Counted from the stretch's first letter, positions 8,466 to 16,432 are shown. The stretch: 64,000 nucleotides of DNA from Nocardioides flavescens (GCF_009823805.1 NZ_WUEK01000004.1:186001-250000); one strand, 5' to 3'. Program-made: numbers and translations. The notes: generated from the sequence alone by a model not told the origin.

Positions 8466-9031
8466 GCGTCCTCGGACCGGGCGACGACCTCGCCCTCAGC
8501 GCCACCCGGCTGCGGATGGGCATCGGGTGGGACGCCGACCCCGGCGCCGGCGCAGCGGGCTTTCGACGCGAGATCGACCTCGACGCGACCGCGGTGCAGT
8601 TCGCCGGTGGGAAGCTCTTCGACCTCGCCTTCTTCGGCAACCTCCGCACCCGCGACGGCTCGGTCGTGCACCTCGGCGACAACCGCACCGGGTCGGGCGT
8701 CGGTGACGACGAGTCGATCACCGTCGACCTCGACCGGGTGCACGGCCCGGTCGACACGATCCTGTTCCTGGTCAGCAGCTACCAGGGTCAGTCGCTGCAG
8801 TGGATCCGCAACGCCTACTGCACGCTCGTCGACCGGGGCGCCGACGAGGCGGCTGGATCGGAGGGCGAGACCGAGCTCGCGCGCTTCACCCTCACCCTCG
8901 GCGTCCCCGACACCGGGCTCGTGATGGCCAAGCTCGTCCGCTCCGGCGGCTGGCACCTGCAGGCCATCGGCGAGCCCGTCTCGATCACCAAGCCCTCCGA
9001 GGGGCTGGAGCGGCTCGCGCGGTTCCTGTGA
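8462..9031 (+). CDS. TerD-family calcium-binding stress protein
   Basis: A 189-aa TerD-domain protein. The family pattern is clear: an N-terminal LGWD-like segment (MGIGWDADPG), AVQFAGGKLFDLAFFGNL, GDNRTGSGVGDDESITVDL and a C-terminal domain ending in the receptor-like strand of TerD beta-sandwiches. The Asp-rich loops resemble the two-calcium site of TerD. It starts at the ATG in ATGA with deoA, so it is the last gene of the nucleoside operon. TerD proteins are linked to tellurite, phage and membrane stress; a role with nucleosides is not established. No other ter genes are nearby. Confidence 0.85.
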   Translation: MSVLGPGDDLALSATRLRMGIGWDADPGAGAAGFRREIDLDATAVQFAGGKLFDLAFFGNLRTRDGSVVHLGDNRTGSGVGDDESITVDLDRVHGPVDTILFLVSSYQGQSLQWIRNAYCTLVDRGADEAAGSEGETELARFTLTLGVPDTGLVMAKLVRSGGWHLQAIGEPVSITKPSEGLERLARFL

Positions 9032-9047
9032 GCGGGGTCCGGGCTGC

Positions 9048-9075
9048 CAGTTCCACCGGGTACCCGGTGGAACTG
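9048..9075. terminator. Perfect 28-base palindrome between convergent genes
   Basis: Bases 9048-9061 are the exact reverse complement of 9062-9075, reading CAGTTCCACCGGGT then its mirror. It lies 16 bases past the terD stop, facing a gene on the other strand, so a bidirectional terminator or a palindromic repeat element is likely. A second, imperfect dyad (GCTTTCCGGC ... GTGCGGGAAGC) follows at about 9078-9110. Confidence 0.6.
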
Positions 9076-9142
9076 ATGCTTTCCGGCTTGATCGTCGTGC
9101 GGGAAGCGTGAGTTCCGTGCGGGCAGTCCGGGCGGGAGCGGA

Positions 9143-9685
9143 TCAGGACGCACCGAGGATGCGGTTGCGGAAGCCGATCCTGCCGGGTGCGCCACCGACC
9201 GGCTCGCAGACGACGACGATACCGGTCTCGAGGTCGAGGGTGATGTCGGCCGCGGTCGGGAGGTCAGGCGGGAGCGGCCGGTCGTCCCCGTGCTCTAGGC
9301 GCCACGCCACCTCGGTGAGGACGAGCGGACAGCAGGTGCAGATCGGGTCGTACCCGTCTCGAGCGACCGCCCGGAAGGCGACAGCCGGCCGACCCTCGAC
9401 CTCGACCTCGCGCACGTCGGCGAGGTCGACGTGCTCCGACAGCTCGTAGGGGTCGAGCATCGCGGCCCAGGTGTACGACGTCCAGATGGGCTCGATGTCG
9501 CGGACCGTCCAGCTGGTCGGGGTGAAGCCGCTCTCGCGGCGTACGGTCCCGTCGGACCGGCGCACCTCGAGCTCGCCGTGGCGCAGCCAGGCCTCGACGT
9601 CGTCGATCCCCGTGTGCACGAGGTGGAGCGAGCGCCAGCGGCTGGGTACGTCGCGCAGCAGAGCTCGTACGTCGTCCGCATCCAT
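9143..9685 (-). CDS. Hypothetical protein
   Basis: Unrecognised 180-aa soluble protein. The start ATG is ten bases downstream of the MaoC stop, so the two are probably one transcript. It contains a CTCC segment near residue 128 and a C-terminal half rich in beta-type sequence (AVAFRAVARDG, ADITLDLETGIVVV). No signal peptide or membrane helix is seen. The codon pattern matches neighbouring genes. It resembles the hypothetical proteins of actinobacteria with one alpha/beta domain, but I cannot assign a family or function. Confidence 0.6.
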   Translation of the reverse strand: MDADDVRALLRDVPSRWRSLHLVHTGIDDVEAWLRHGELEVRRSDGTVRRESGFTPTSWTVRDIEPIWTSYTWAAMLDPYELSEHVDLADVREVEVEGRPAVAFRAVARDGYDPICTCCPLVLTEVAWRLEHGDDRPLPPDLPTAADITLDLETGIVVVCEPVGGAPGRIGFRNRILGAS

Positions 9686-9695
9686 CGGCAGAGCC

Positions 9696-10148
9696 TCAGC
9701 CCAGCAGCAGGACGACCGTCTCGGCGACGCAGGCGGGCTTGGCCTCGCCCTCGATCTCGACGGTGTAGGACACGACGAGCTGGGTGCCGGCGGGCACGGG
9801 GGTGACGGCCGACAAGGTGGCGTGGGCGCGCACCCGCTTGCCGACGCGCAGCGGCGTGGGGAAGCGGACCTTGTTGACGCCGTAGTTGAGCTTGGGGCCC
9901 TCGGTCTCGAGCGACCAGATCGACTGGCTGAGCGCGGGCACCAGGCTCAGGGTCATGTAGCCGTGGGCGATGGTGCCGCCGAACGGGCCGGCGGCCGCGC
10001 GCTCGGTGTCGACGTGGATCCACTGGTGGTCGCCGGTGGCCTCGGCGAAGCGGTCGACGGCCTCCTGGGTGACCTCGAGCCACTCGCTGGTGCCGAGCTC
10101 CTCCCCGGCGGCGGCGGTGAGCTGGTCGAGGTCGGTGAAGGTGCGCAC
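9696..10148 (-). CDS. MaoC-family (R)-specific enoyl-CoA hydratase/dehydratase
   Basis: Hot-dog fold protein of 150 aa. The hydratase-2 motif is visible: ATGDHQWIHVD (catalytic Asp and His) followed by GGTIAHGYMTLSL. Such proteins add water to trans-2-enoyl-CoA in fatty-acid or polyketide metabolism. The GTG at 10148 follows AGGAGG by six bases. It is transcribed divergently from adenosine deaminase and precedes the hypothetical gene at 9143-9685. Substrate chain length cannot be deduced. Confidence 0.88.
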   Translation of the reverse strand: MRTFTDLDQLTAAAGEELGTSEWLEVTQEAVDRFAEATGDHQWIHVDTERAAAGPFGGTIAHGYMTLSLVPALSQSIWSLETEGPKLNYGVNKVRFPTPLRVGKRVRAHATLSAVTPVPAGTQLVVSYTVEIEGEAKPACVAETVVLLLG

Positions 10149-10213
10149 GGTCGGGCCTCCTGGCTGGGTGGGAGCGGCGTGGGAGCAGGTCGGGACGGGG
10201 GAGGGACGGGTGA

Positions 10214-10219
10214 CAGGAT
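10214..10219 (+). promoter_or_regulatory. -10 box of add
   Basis: CAGGAT ends exactly six bases before the ATG of add and no Shine-Dalgarno site intervenes; a leaderless mRNA is inferred. Confidence 0.45.
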
Positions 10220-10225
10220 GACGCC

Positions 10226-11353
10226 ATGAGCGTCGTCCTCACCGAACCTAGTGCAGGTCCGCCCGTCACGCCCGAGCAGGCCAGGCTCGCACCCAAGGTG
10301 CTGCTGCACGACCACCTCGACGGCGGGCTGCGGCCGCAGACGATCGTCGAGCTCGCCGCGGAGATCGGTCACGAGCTGCCCGAGACCGACGCCGAGGCGC
10401 TCGGCGCGTGGTTCGCGCGGATGGCCGACTCGGGGTCGCTGGTGAGCTACCTCGAGACCTTCGACCACACGGTCGCCGTGATGCAGACCGGCCCGGCGCT
10501 CACCCGCATCGCCCGCGAGTGCGTCGAGGACCTCGCCGCGGACGGCGTCGTCTACGCCGAGGTCCGCTACGCCCCCGAGCAGCACGTCGAGAACGGCCTC
10601 ACTCTGGACGAGGTGGTCGCGGCGGTGCAGGAGGGGTTCGAGCAGGGGATGGAGGCGAGCCGGTCCGACGGCGGCCCGGGCATCGTCCTGCGCCAGCTGC
10701 TCACCGCGATGCGCCACCAGGCACGCTCGCGCGAGATCGCCGAGCTGAGCGTCGCCTGGCGCGACCGCGGGGTGGCGGGCTTCGACATCGCGGGCGCGGA
10801 GGCCGGCTACCCGCCCACCCGTCACCTCGACGCCTTCGAGTACCTCCAGCGCGAGAACTCCCACTTCACCATCCACGCCGGCGAGGCGTTCGGGCTGCCG
10901 TCGATCTGGGAGGCGATCCAGTGGTGCGGCGCCGACCGGCTCGGTCACGGGGTCCGCATCATCGACGACATCACCGTCGCCGACGACGGCTCGGTCGAGC
11001 TCGGCCGGCTCGCGGCGTACGTGCGCGACAACCGGATCCCGCTCGAGATGTGCCCGGCCTCCAACGTGCAGACCGGCGCCGCGACCTCGATCGCCGAGCA
11101 CCCGATCGGGCTGCTCACCCGGCTGCGCTTCCGCGTCACGGTCAACACCGACAACCGGCTGATGAGCAGCACGTCGATGACCTCGGAGTTCACCCACCTC
11201 GCCGAGGCCTTCGGCTACGGCCTGCGCGACCTCGAGTGGTTCACGGTCAACGCGATGAAGTCGGCGTTCCTGCCCTTCGACGAGCGACTCGCGATCATCG
11301 CCGACGTCATCAAGCCGAGGTACGCCGCGCTGGCCGGGTCGGACGAGGCCTGA
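10226..11353 (+). CDS. add: Adenosine deaminase
   Basis: Deaminates adenosine and 2'-deoxyadenosine to (deoxy)inosine, which the phosphorylase at 28.4 kb can cleave. The metal-binding HDHLDG near residue 30, HAGEAFG (catalytic Glu with zinc His), DRLGHGVRI and VNTDNRLMS (last zinc Asp) are all present. Length is 375 aa, with the actinobacterial STSMTSEF ending of the active-site loop. It is a single-gene transcript divergent from maoC; the convergent neighbour begins only 18 bases past its stop. Confidence 0.95.
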   Translation: MSVVLTEPSAGPPVTPEQARLAPKVLLHDHLDGGLRPQTIVELAAEIGHELPETDAEALGAWFARMADSGSLVSYLETFDHTVAVMQTGPALTRIARECVEDLAADGVVYAEVRYAPEQHVENGLTLDEVVAAVQEGFEQGMEASRSDGGPGIVLRQLLTAMRHQARSREIAELSVAWRDRGVAGFDIAGAEAGYPPTRHLDAFEYLQRENSHFTIHAGEAFGLPSIWEAIQWCGADRLGHGVRIIDDITVADDGSVELGRLAAYVRDNRIPLEMCPASNVQTGAATSIAEHPIGLLTRLRFRVTVNTDNRLMSSTSMTSEFTHLAEAFGYGLRDLEWFTVNAMKSAFLPFDERLAIIADVIKPRYAALAGSDEA

Positions 11354-11371
11354 CCCGGCCGGCGCGTCGCC

Positions 11372-12106
11372 TCAGGGGGTGGTGACGACCACCGGCGTCG
11401 AGGCGGCGTACTCGGAGACGTAGACCGCGTTGCGCCAGCCGCCGGCGTTGACCGTGCACGACTTGTCGGCCGTGGTCGGCGAGGCCCACGCCGAGACGGT
11501 GTGCGAGCCCGCCGAGAGTCCTGTGACGAGGGTCGTGAGGGTGGCGGCCTGCTGTCCGGTCCCGGCCTGCGTGACGTCGCGGGCGTTGGCCGCGCCCGGG
11601 GCGGTGCCGGCGAAGCCGAGGCTGTCGCGCCCGTCGATCCGCAGCTCGTAGGCGCAGGAGAACACGGTGCTGTAGACGCTGGTGACGAAGTCGATGCGCA
11701 CAGGTGCGCCGGCCGTGGTCAACGTGAACGAACCGAGATCGTCCCCCGCCCGGCTCCAGAGCTCGCCGTTGTCGATCGGGGTCGACTGCACCGCCGTGAC
11801 CGGCAGCTCTGCGACCTTCGTGAGTGCGGGGGCGCCCGCGGGACCGGCCGGACCGGTGGGACCGGTCGCGCCGGCCGGCAGCTGACCCGGGGCGAAGTCG
11901 GCCTTGGTCAGGCTGCCGTCCTCGACCTTGGCGCCGGTGACGGCGTTCGGCTTGAGCTGCTTGGTGCCGACGGAGCCCTTGGCGAGCTGGCCCGCGGCGT
12001 AGGACGTGCCGCTGACGAGAGCGCCGAGGCCGACGAGGCACAGGACGAGTGAGGTGACGAGGGGCAGGACGACGGGCCGGGCGATGGGCAGGGAGAGTCG
12101 CTTCAT
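11372..12106 (-). CDS. Secreted hypothetical protein with short collagen-like stretch
   Basis: Unrecognised 244-aa exported protein. Starting at ATG 12106 gives MKRLSLPIARPVVLP and a long hydrophobic segment ending GTSYAAG, a Sec signal or N-terminal anchor. Then come a repeat-like linker (SVGTKQLKPNAVTGAKVEDGS) and GPTGPAGPAGAP, a short collagen-type Gly-X-Y run. The C-terminal 130 residues have a beta-rich, jelly-roll-like pattern with three Cys. A second in-frame ATG at 12115 exists, but a -10-like CACGAT sits seven bases before 12106. The SVGTKQLK linker resembles surface or spore-associated actinobacterial proteins; the function is unknown. Confidence 0.65.
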   Translation of the reverse strand: MKRLSLPIARPVVLPLVTSLVLCLVGLGALVSGTSYAAGQLAKGSVGTKQLKPNAVTGAKVEDGSLTKADFAPGQLPAGATGPTGPAGPAGAPALTKVAELPVTAVQSTPIDNGELWSRAGDDLGSFTLTTAGAPVRIDFVTSVYSTVFSCAYELRIDGRDSLGFAGTAPGAANARDVTQAGTGQQAATLTTLVTGLSAGSHTVSAWASPTTADKSCTVNAGGWRNAVYVSEYAASTPVVVTTP

Positions 12107-12113
12107 GCGCGGC

Positions 12114-12119
12114 ATCGTG
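12114..12119 (-). promoter_or_regulatory. -10 box deciding the start of the collagen-like secreted protein
   Basis: CACGAT read on the minus strand, seven bases before ATG 12106. It overlaps the alternative ATG at 12115 and so favours the shorter form. Confidence 0.35.
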
Positions 12120-12143
12120 GCGAGGCCGCCTCTCGGGAACCTC

Positions 12144-12614
12144 TCAGCGCGACCCGGTGGGCTCGACCACCAGCCACGTCGTGCGCCACCGGCCGTCGTA
12201 CGCCGGCGCGACGGTGCCGCGCGCGGGGTCGTAGACCCTCTCCTGGGCGACCAGCAGCACGTGGCGCGGGAGCCATCGCGAGCCGACGTAGACCAGCACA
12301 GGCTCGGCGCGGCCGCACGCCTCGGGGGAGAGGTGGCGCCACCGGTTGACCCGGGTGCGGTGGCGGGTGCCGGTCCAGGCCGCGAGCCGGCGGGCGGCGC
12401 CCCACGGCGGGGTGCCGAGCGCGCGGGGCCAGGGCAACCCGGCGCCGGCGACCGAGGTGACGTCGCGGTGCAGCGCCAGCACCCGCGCCCCGAACTCGTC
12501 CCGCGAGACGGTTCGGCCGTCCAGCAGCATCCGAGCGGCGACGAGCGCACTCGGTCCGCAGCTGCGCGCGTCGGGCTGCCTGAGCCCGCGCAGCTGCGCG
12601 ACGTCGAGGCTCAC
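12144..12614 (-). CDS. C39-like cysteine-peptidase-fold protein
   Basis: A 156-aa protein starting at the GTG in a GTGA overlap with the kinase gene upstream. The pattern suggests a papain-like C39 fold: RQPDARSCGPSALVAA places a possible catalytic Cys after an upstream Gln, PRHVLLVA supplies a His, and VYDPARG an Asp. There is no signal peptide and no ABC exporter nearby, unlike bacteriocin leader peptidases. It may be a small cytoplasmic peptidase or an inactive relative; this assignment rests on motif reading alone. Confidence 0.55.
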   Translation of the reverse strand: MSLDVAQLRGLRQPDARSCGPSALVAARMLLDGRTVSRDEFGARVLALHRDVTSVAGAGLPWPRALGTPPWGAARRLAAWTGTRHRTRVNRWRHLSPEACGRAEPVLVYVGSRWLPRHVLLVAQERVYDPARGTVAPAYDGRWRTTWLVVEPTGSR

Positions 12615-13213
12615 CCGACCGGCAGGCGGCGTACGGCGGCGTAGGCCCGGTCGGCGGTGACCGGCTCGCAGCCGGCGGCGACGGCCTCGTCGACGACGCG
12701 GCGCTGGTCGCGCATCAGGGCGAGGCCGCGGCGGACCAGCACGAGCGGGGGCTTGCGGTGCTCGCGCAGGTCGCGCGTGAGGCGCCGCCAGAAGGTCACG
12801 ACGGGGTGGCGCCGGATGACGTAGGCCGCGGCGAGCAGCCCGGCCTCGCGCAGGGGCTCGACCACGGCGGGGGCGAAGATGCCCTCGGCGACGACGAGCC
12901 GTCGGCCCGCGAGGTCGAGGGTGCGGCGGCCGGTGCGGGCGCTGGCCGACAGGTCGTAGACCGGGGTCTCGACCCGACCGGTGCGGCAGAGCTCCTCGAG
13001 GGCCGCGCACGCCTCGTCGAGGCGCCAGGAGCCGACGTCGTCCCAGTCGACGAGCCCGGCGTTGGCGCCGTGGTCGATGCGGGGCAGGGCCGGGTCGTCG
13101 CCGTCGCGGTAGAAGTCGTCGAGCCGGAAGACCGGCAGGGCGAGGCGGCGGGCGAGGTAGGACTTGCCGGAGCCCGAGGGGCCGGCGAGGACGATCACCC
13201 GCGCAGCCACCAC
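12611..13213 (-). CDS. Uridine-kinase-like P-loop ATPase
   Basis: A 200-aa member of the uridine kinase/phosphoribulokinase family. The P-loop GPSGSGKS lies at residues 11-18, followed by FRLDDFYRDGDD, the substrate-binding segment of uridine kinases, then DWDDVGSWRLDEA and VVAEGIFAP, equivalent to the Walker B strand of the family. It would make UMP or CMP from nucleosides and GTP or ATP, complementing the catabolic enzymes in the window, though it is shorter and more divergent than Udk. GTG 13213 is preceded at six bases by CATGAT. It overlaps the C39-like gene. Confidence 0.75.
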   Translation of the reverse strand: MVAARVIVLAGPSGSGKSYLARRLALPVFRLDDFYRDGDDPALPRIDHGANAGLVDWDDVGSWRLDEACAALEELCRTGRVETPVYDLSASARTGRRTLDLAGRRLVVAEGIFAPAVVEPLREAGLLAAAYVIRRHPVVTFWRRLTRDLREHRKPPLVLVRRGLALMRDQRRVVDEAVAAGCEPVTADRAYAAVRRLPVG

Positions 13214-13219
13214 CGGCCC

Positions 13220-13225
13220 ATCATG
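13220..13225 (-). promoter_or_regulatory. -10 box of the uridine-kinase-like gene
   Basis: CATGAT on the minus strand ends six bases before GTG 13213. It sits back to back with the plus-strand hexamer at 13232-13237 in a 30-base divergent promoter. Confidence 0.4.
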
Positions 13226-13231
13226 CCGTGG

Positions 13232-13237
13232 CAGGCT
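13232..13237 (+). promoter_or_regulatory. -10 box of the divergent lipoprotein gene
   Basis: CAGGCT on the plus strand ends six bases before GTG 13244, mirroring the arrangement on the opposite strand. Confidence 0.4.
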
Positions 13238-13243
13238 GGCCGC

Positions 13244-13753
13244 GTGGGAATCCGCCGGTCGCTCGTCGTCGCGCTCAGCGTGCTCGCGGCCGCCGGGGTC
13301 GTGGGCTGCTCGAGCGACGACGACTCACGCCCGACGCCGGGAACGCCGTCGGTCACCACCGCCGCCGAGTGCCTCAGCCGCGTCCCCGACGACGTGCTCA
13401 CCACGCTGGGCTGGACGCCGGTCGGCGACGGGGCGGAGGCGACGCAGCGCGGCTGCCGGCGAGAGGCCGAGGAGGGCTACGTCGAGGTGCGCGACCGCCC
13501 GGGCGGCTACGACCGGCTCTGCGCGACCCTCGACCGCACCGGCGGGGTCGCCGCGGGTGTGCCGGCCGACTGGCTCGGTGAGCTGCTCGGTCGCACCGTC
13601 ACCGCCTGCGCGGTCGAGCCGGACGCCGAGGTCGGCGCCACCAAGGTGGCTCTCGAGCGGGACGGCGGCGCGGTCACCGAGGTCACCGTCGCGGTGCTCA
13701 GCCCGACCCCTCGGGCGCAGGTGCGCGAGGCCGTCGCTGCACTGATCGGCTGA
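13244..13753 (+). CDS. Hypothetical lipoprotein
   Basis: A 169-aa putative lipoprotein. GTG 13244 gives MGIRRSLVVALSVLAAAGVVGC, a short signal peptide with lipobox and modified Cys. The mature part begins with a polar Ser/Asp/Thr linker, then has five further Cys and a small alpha/beta pattern (AECLSRVPDDVLTTLGW, EEGYVEVRDR). This layout resembles the DUF3558 and related small secreted lipoproteins of actinobacteria but I cannot name the family. Its last 56 bases overlap the convergent MFS gene. Confidence 0.65.
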   Translation: MGIRRSLVVALSVLAAAGVVGCSSDDDSRPTPGTPSVTTAAECLSRVPDDVLTTLGWTPVGDGAEATQRGCRREAEEGYVEVRDRPGGYDRLCATLDRTGGVAAGVPADWLGELLGRTVTACAVEPDAEVGATKVALERDGGAVTEVTVAVLSPTPRAQVREAVAALIG

Positions 13754-14900
13754 GTCCCGGGGGACGCCAGCCCACCGCGGCGGCGGCCACACCCACGGCG
13801 GCCATCGCCACGAACGCCGTGGCGAGCCCGGCGCGCGAGGCCAGCTCGCCCGCCGCCGACGAGCCGATCGCCTGGCCGAGCACCAGGACCACGAACAGCA
13901 GCGAGGTGCCGGCGGCCACCCGTTCGGGAGCCAACACGCCGGTCCACGCGATCAGCGTCGACGTCGCGGCCACGAAGCCCCACCCGAAGACCAGGCAGGC
14001 GCCGACGGCGGCGGCGGTGCGGTCGGCGGCCGTTCCGAGCACGGCGGTCGCCGCGGCGACCGTCAGGACGCAGCCGAGCCAGGCCCGCGCGGGATCGGTC
14101 CGCGCGACCAGCGCGGCGGTCGCCACGGTGAGTGCGCCCCCGAGCCCGAGGGCGATCCACGCCCAGGTCGACGCCGTGGAGCTCGCGCCCGCCTCCTCGA
14201 GCCGGGTGCGGCCGAAGGTCCACACCACCGCGGAGGCCGTCCCGAGCAGCAGTGCACCGAGGGCGGGCGCGACGAGCGCCCCCAGCCACCGCGCACCGCC
14301 GGGCCCCGCTGGACCCTCCTGACGGCGTACGACGGGAGCCCGGTCGAGCACCAGCACCGCGACAGCGGCGAGCGCCGTCACGGCGCCGCCGACCACGACG
14401 CCGGTGCGCCAGTCCGGCAGCAGCACCAGGGCGAGCAGGCCGGCCGCGACCAGGCCCGGGCCGGTCCCGGAGTTGACGACCGCCTGGGCTCGCGGCGCGG
14501 CGGTGGCGTCGACGTTGCGGGCGACGATCTCGACCAGGGCGGGCGAGGCCACGCCCGCCGCGATCGAGGCGAGCACGGCTGACGCGGCGAACAGCGCGGG
14601 CCCCTGCGCCAGGGCCATCCCGCCGCAGCCGAACGCCGCGGTCGCCAGCGCGACCACCACCAGCAGTCGCGCCCGGGTGCGTGCGGTCGTGCCGGTCAGC
14701 GCCCCGACGCAGTAGGCGAGCGAGGCTCCCGAGGAGACGTGACCAGCGGCGCTCGAGCCGAGTCCGGTCGAGGCCTGCACGTCGGGCAGGAAGAGGCCGT
14801 AGGCCAGTCGGACCAGGCCGTAGCACGCTGCGATGAGCCCGGTGCCGGCGACGACCAGCGCGGTCTCTCGGCCGGATCGAAACGATAACGTTCGTTTCAT
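13698..14900 (-). CDS. MFS transporter
   Basis: A 400-aa, 12-helix major facilitator. The start MKRTLSFRSGRETALVV leads into helix 1 (GLIAACYGLVRLAYGLFLP), and hydrophobic helices recur to about residue 375. The motif-A-like region between helices 2 and 3 (GTTARTRARLLVV) is degraded compared with drug exporters, and the set resembles CynX/YbfB-type carriers. The divergent TetR gene and shared operator-like dyad imply ligand-induced export or import controlled by that regulator. The C-terminus runs 56 bases into the convergent lipoprotein gene. Substrate unknown. Confidence 0.8.
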   Translation of the reverse strand: MKRTLSFRSGRETALVVAGTGLIAACYGLVRLAYGLFLPDVQASTGLGSSAAGHVSSGASLAYCVGALTGTTARTRARLLVVVALATAAFGCGGMALAQGPALFAASAVLASIAAGVASPALVEIVARNVDATAAPRAQAVVNSGTGPGLVAAGLLALVLLPDWRTGVVVGGAVTALAAVAVLVLDRAPVVRRQEGPAGPGGARWLGALVAPALGALLLGTASAVVWTFGRTRLEEAGASSTASTWAWIALGLGGALTVATAALVARTDPARAWLGCVLTVAAATAVLGTAADRTAAAVGACLVFGWGFVAATSTLIAWTGVLAPERVAAGTSLLFVVLVLGQAIGSSAAGELASRAGLATAFVAMAAVGVAAAAVGWRPPGLSRSVQRRPRAPAPEGSG

Positions 14901-14922
14901 TTCTGCAGTCTAGACTCGCGAC
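14879..14922. promoter_or_regulatory. Compact divergent promoter/operator for the MFS and TetR genes
   Basis: The whole spacer between the two start codons is 22 bases. The palindrome AGTCTAGACT (14907-14916) supplies TAGACT as a -10 hexamer on both strands, and each hexamer lies exactly six bases from its start codon (ATG 14900 minus, GTG 14923 plus). A second dyad, GAAACGA-N6-TCGTTTC (14879-14898), overlaps the first MFS codons and the expected -35 region of tetR, and is a good TetR operator candidate. Confidence 0.65.
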
Positions 14923-15516
14923 GTGGCCACCCGCACCAGCACCCGGACCCGGCTGCTCGACGCCGCGGACGAGCTGCTGTTCAGCCGGGGGGTCGTGGCG
15001 ACGCCGGTCGACGCGGTGCTGCAGCGGGCCGGGGCCTCGCCGGCCACGCTCTACCGGGCGTACGGCAGCAAGGAGGGCCTGGTCGCCGCGGCGCTCGAGC
15101 GACGCCACCAGCACTGGTGCGAGGTCTGGGACGAGGCCGTGGCGGCGGCCGAGGACGACCGCGGCCGACTGCTCGCGGTCTTCGCCGCGCTCGAGTCGTT
15201 CCGGGCCCGACCGGAGGGGGCGCGGTGGTGCGCCTTCCTCGGGACGGCGGCGGAGTACGCCGACCCGCCCGCCCCGCTCGCCGATGCGCTGAGGCTGGAG
15301 TCCGTGACGATGCTCGAGCGGCTGACCGCACTGGCCGAGCCGGTCGCGGGCGCAGGGGCCGAAGAGCTCGCGCGAGCCCTCGTGCTGGTCGTGTCCGGCC
15401 AGCTGGCGCTGCGGCTGCGCGGCGAGGACGCCCCCGGGCTGGGGTGCCGGATCGCGCTGATCCTCGTGGACGACGCCGCCCGGGCGGTCGCCGCAGGTCA
15501 GCCCGTCGGCTCGTAG
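14923..15516 (+). CDS. TetR-family transcriptional regulator
   Basis: A 197-aa dimeric repressor. The N-terminal helix-turn-helix is clear: TRTRLLDAADELLFSRGVVATPVDAVLQRAGASPATLYRAYGSKEGL spans the three-helix domain, ending in the typical LYRAYGSKE. The C-terminal ligand domain contains WCAFLGTAAEYADP, as in the TetR subgroup next to MFS genes. GTG 14923 is leaderless by the six-base rule. It most likely represses the divergent MFS gene and itself through the dyad at 14879-14898. It overlaps the LysR gene by 19 bases at the 3' end. Confidence 0.88.
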   Translation: MATRTSTRTRLLDAADELLFSRGVVATPVDAVLQRAGASPATLYRAYGSKEGLVAAALERRHQHWCEVWDEAVAAAEDDRGRLLAVFAALESFRARPEGARWCAFLGTAAEYADPPAPLADALRLESVTMLERLTALAEPVAGAGAEELARALVLVVSGQLALRLRGEDAPGLGCRIALILVDDAARAVAAGQPVGS

Positions 15517-16418
15517 GAGAACGCCGCGGCCGCCTCCCGGACCAGCGCGGTCGCGGTCTCGAGCAGGGCGTTGCGGCCGCGTGAGCGCGAGAGGTGGCGC
15601 AGCACGATGCGGCGCATCCCGAGCCCGGGGATGTCGAGTGCGTCGACGCCCTCGGTGGTCTGGGCCTCGAGCGCGAGCGACGGGATGAGGGTGATGCCCT
15701 CGCCCGCGGCGACGAGCGCGAGCGCGTTGCGAACGCTGTAGTAGGTGTGCGCCGTCGAGGTGTCGGCGTCGAGCAGGCGGCGCACCCGCTCGATCGCCTG
15801 GGCGCTCGCGGCGGAGGGGTCGACGCCCAGCCAGGGGAGTGTGAGCCGGCCGAGGTCGACGACCTCGGTGGAGAAGAGCAGACCGGTGGGCACGACGAGC
15901 TTCCACGGCTCGTCGAGGAGAGGTACGTCGGTCGTCCCGCGCGGCGGGGTGTAGCTGCCCTCCGCGTCGAGCTCGACGACCAGGGCGTCGACCCCACCCG
16001 AGCGCAGCCCCCGCAGCAGGTCGTCCTCCTCCGCCTCGATGGTGTCGATCCGCAGCCCGGGGTAGCGCGCACGCCACTGCGGCAGCGCGGGGGCCAGGAT
16101 CGTCGCGAAGAACGACTCGAACCCCCCGACCCGCACGGTGCCGCTCACCTCGGCCACGTCGGTCTCGAGCCGCTCGCGGGCCAGGATGAGCGCCCGCTCG
16201 ACGTCCTCGGCCGCCTCGGCGAGCGCCAGGCCGGCCGGGGTCAGGACGCTGCCGGTCGGGGTCCGCTGCAGCAGCGTGCGGCCGGTCTCCTGCTCCAGTC
16301 GGGTCACCTGCTGGCTCACCGCGGACGGCGTGACCCTCAGTTCGTCGGCTGCTGCGAGAACGCCGCCCGTCCGTGCGATGGCCAGCAGGAAACGCAGACG
16401 GCGGGGGTCGATCTCCAT
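15498..16418 (-). CDS. LysR-family transcriptional regulator
   Basis: A 306-aa LTTR. The winged helix-turn-helix covers residues 1-60 (LRFLLAIARTGGVLAAADELRVTPSAVSQQVTRLEQETG), followed by the linker helix and a periplasmic-binding-protein-like effector domain with VRVGGFESFF and, near the end, ALVAAGEGITLIPSLAL. It is divergent from a small membrane protein gene at 16539, which is the natural regulatory target. A TTCA-N7-TGAA box sits on its own start codon, suggesting autoregulation. Confidence 0.88.
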   Translation of the reverse strand: MEIDPRRLRFLLAIARTGGVLAAADELRVTPSAVSQQVTRLEQETGRTLLQRTPTGSVLTPAGLALAEAAEDVERALILARERLETDVAEVSGTVRVGGFESFFATILAPALPQWRARYPGLRIDTIEAEEDDLLRGLRSGGVDALVVELDAEGSYTPPRGTTDVPLLDEPWKLVVPTGLLFSTEVVDLGRLTLPWLGVDPSAASAQAIERVRRLLDADTSTAHTYYSVRNALALVAAGEGITLIPSLALEAQTTEGVDALDIPGLGMRRIVLRHLSRSRGRNALLETATALVREAAAAFSYEPTG

Positions 16419-16432
16419 TCACGAATACTGAA
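16418..16432. promoter_or_regulatory. LysR-type box over the lysR start and -10
   Basis: TTCACGAATACTGAA is a T-N11-A site with TTCA/TGAA symmetry, the standard LTTR recognition form. On the minus strand it contains CAGTAT (16425-16430), six bases before the lysR ATG. A GCAATTGC palindrome at 16451-16458 may be a second site facing the divergent gene. Confidence 0.5.

Noticed and set aside
13698-13753. Frameshift at the end of the MFS or lipoprotein gene
   Set aside because: The 56-base convergent overlap leaves both frames intact; similar small overlaps occur at 15498-15516 and 53121-53188.
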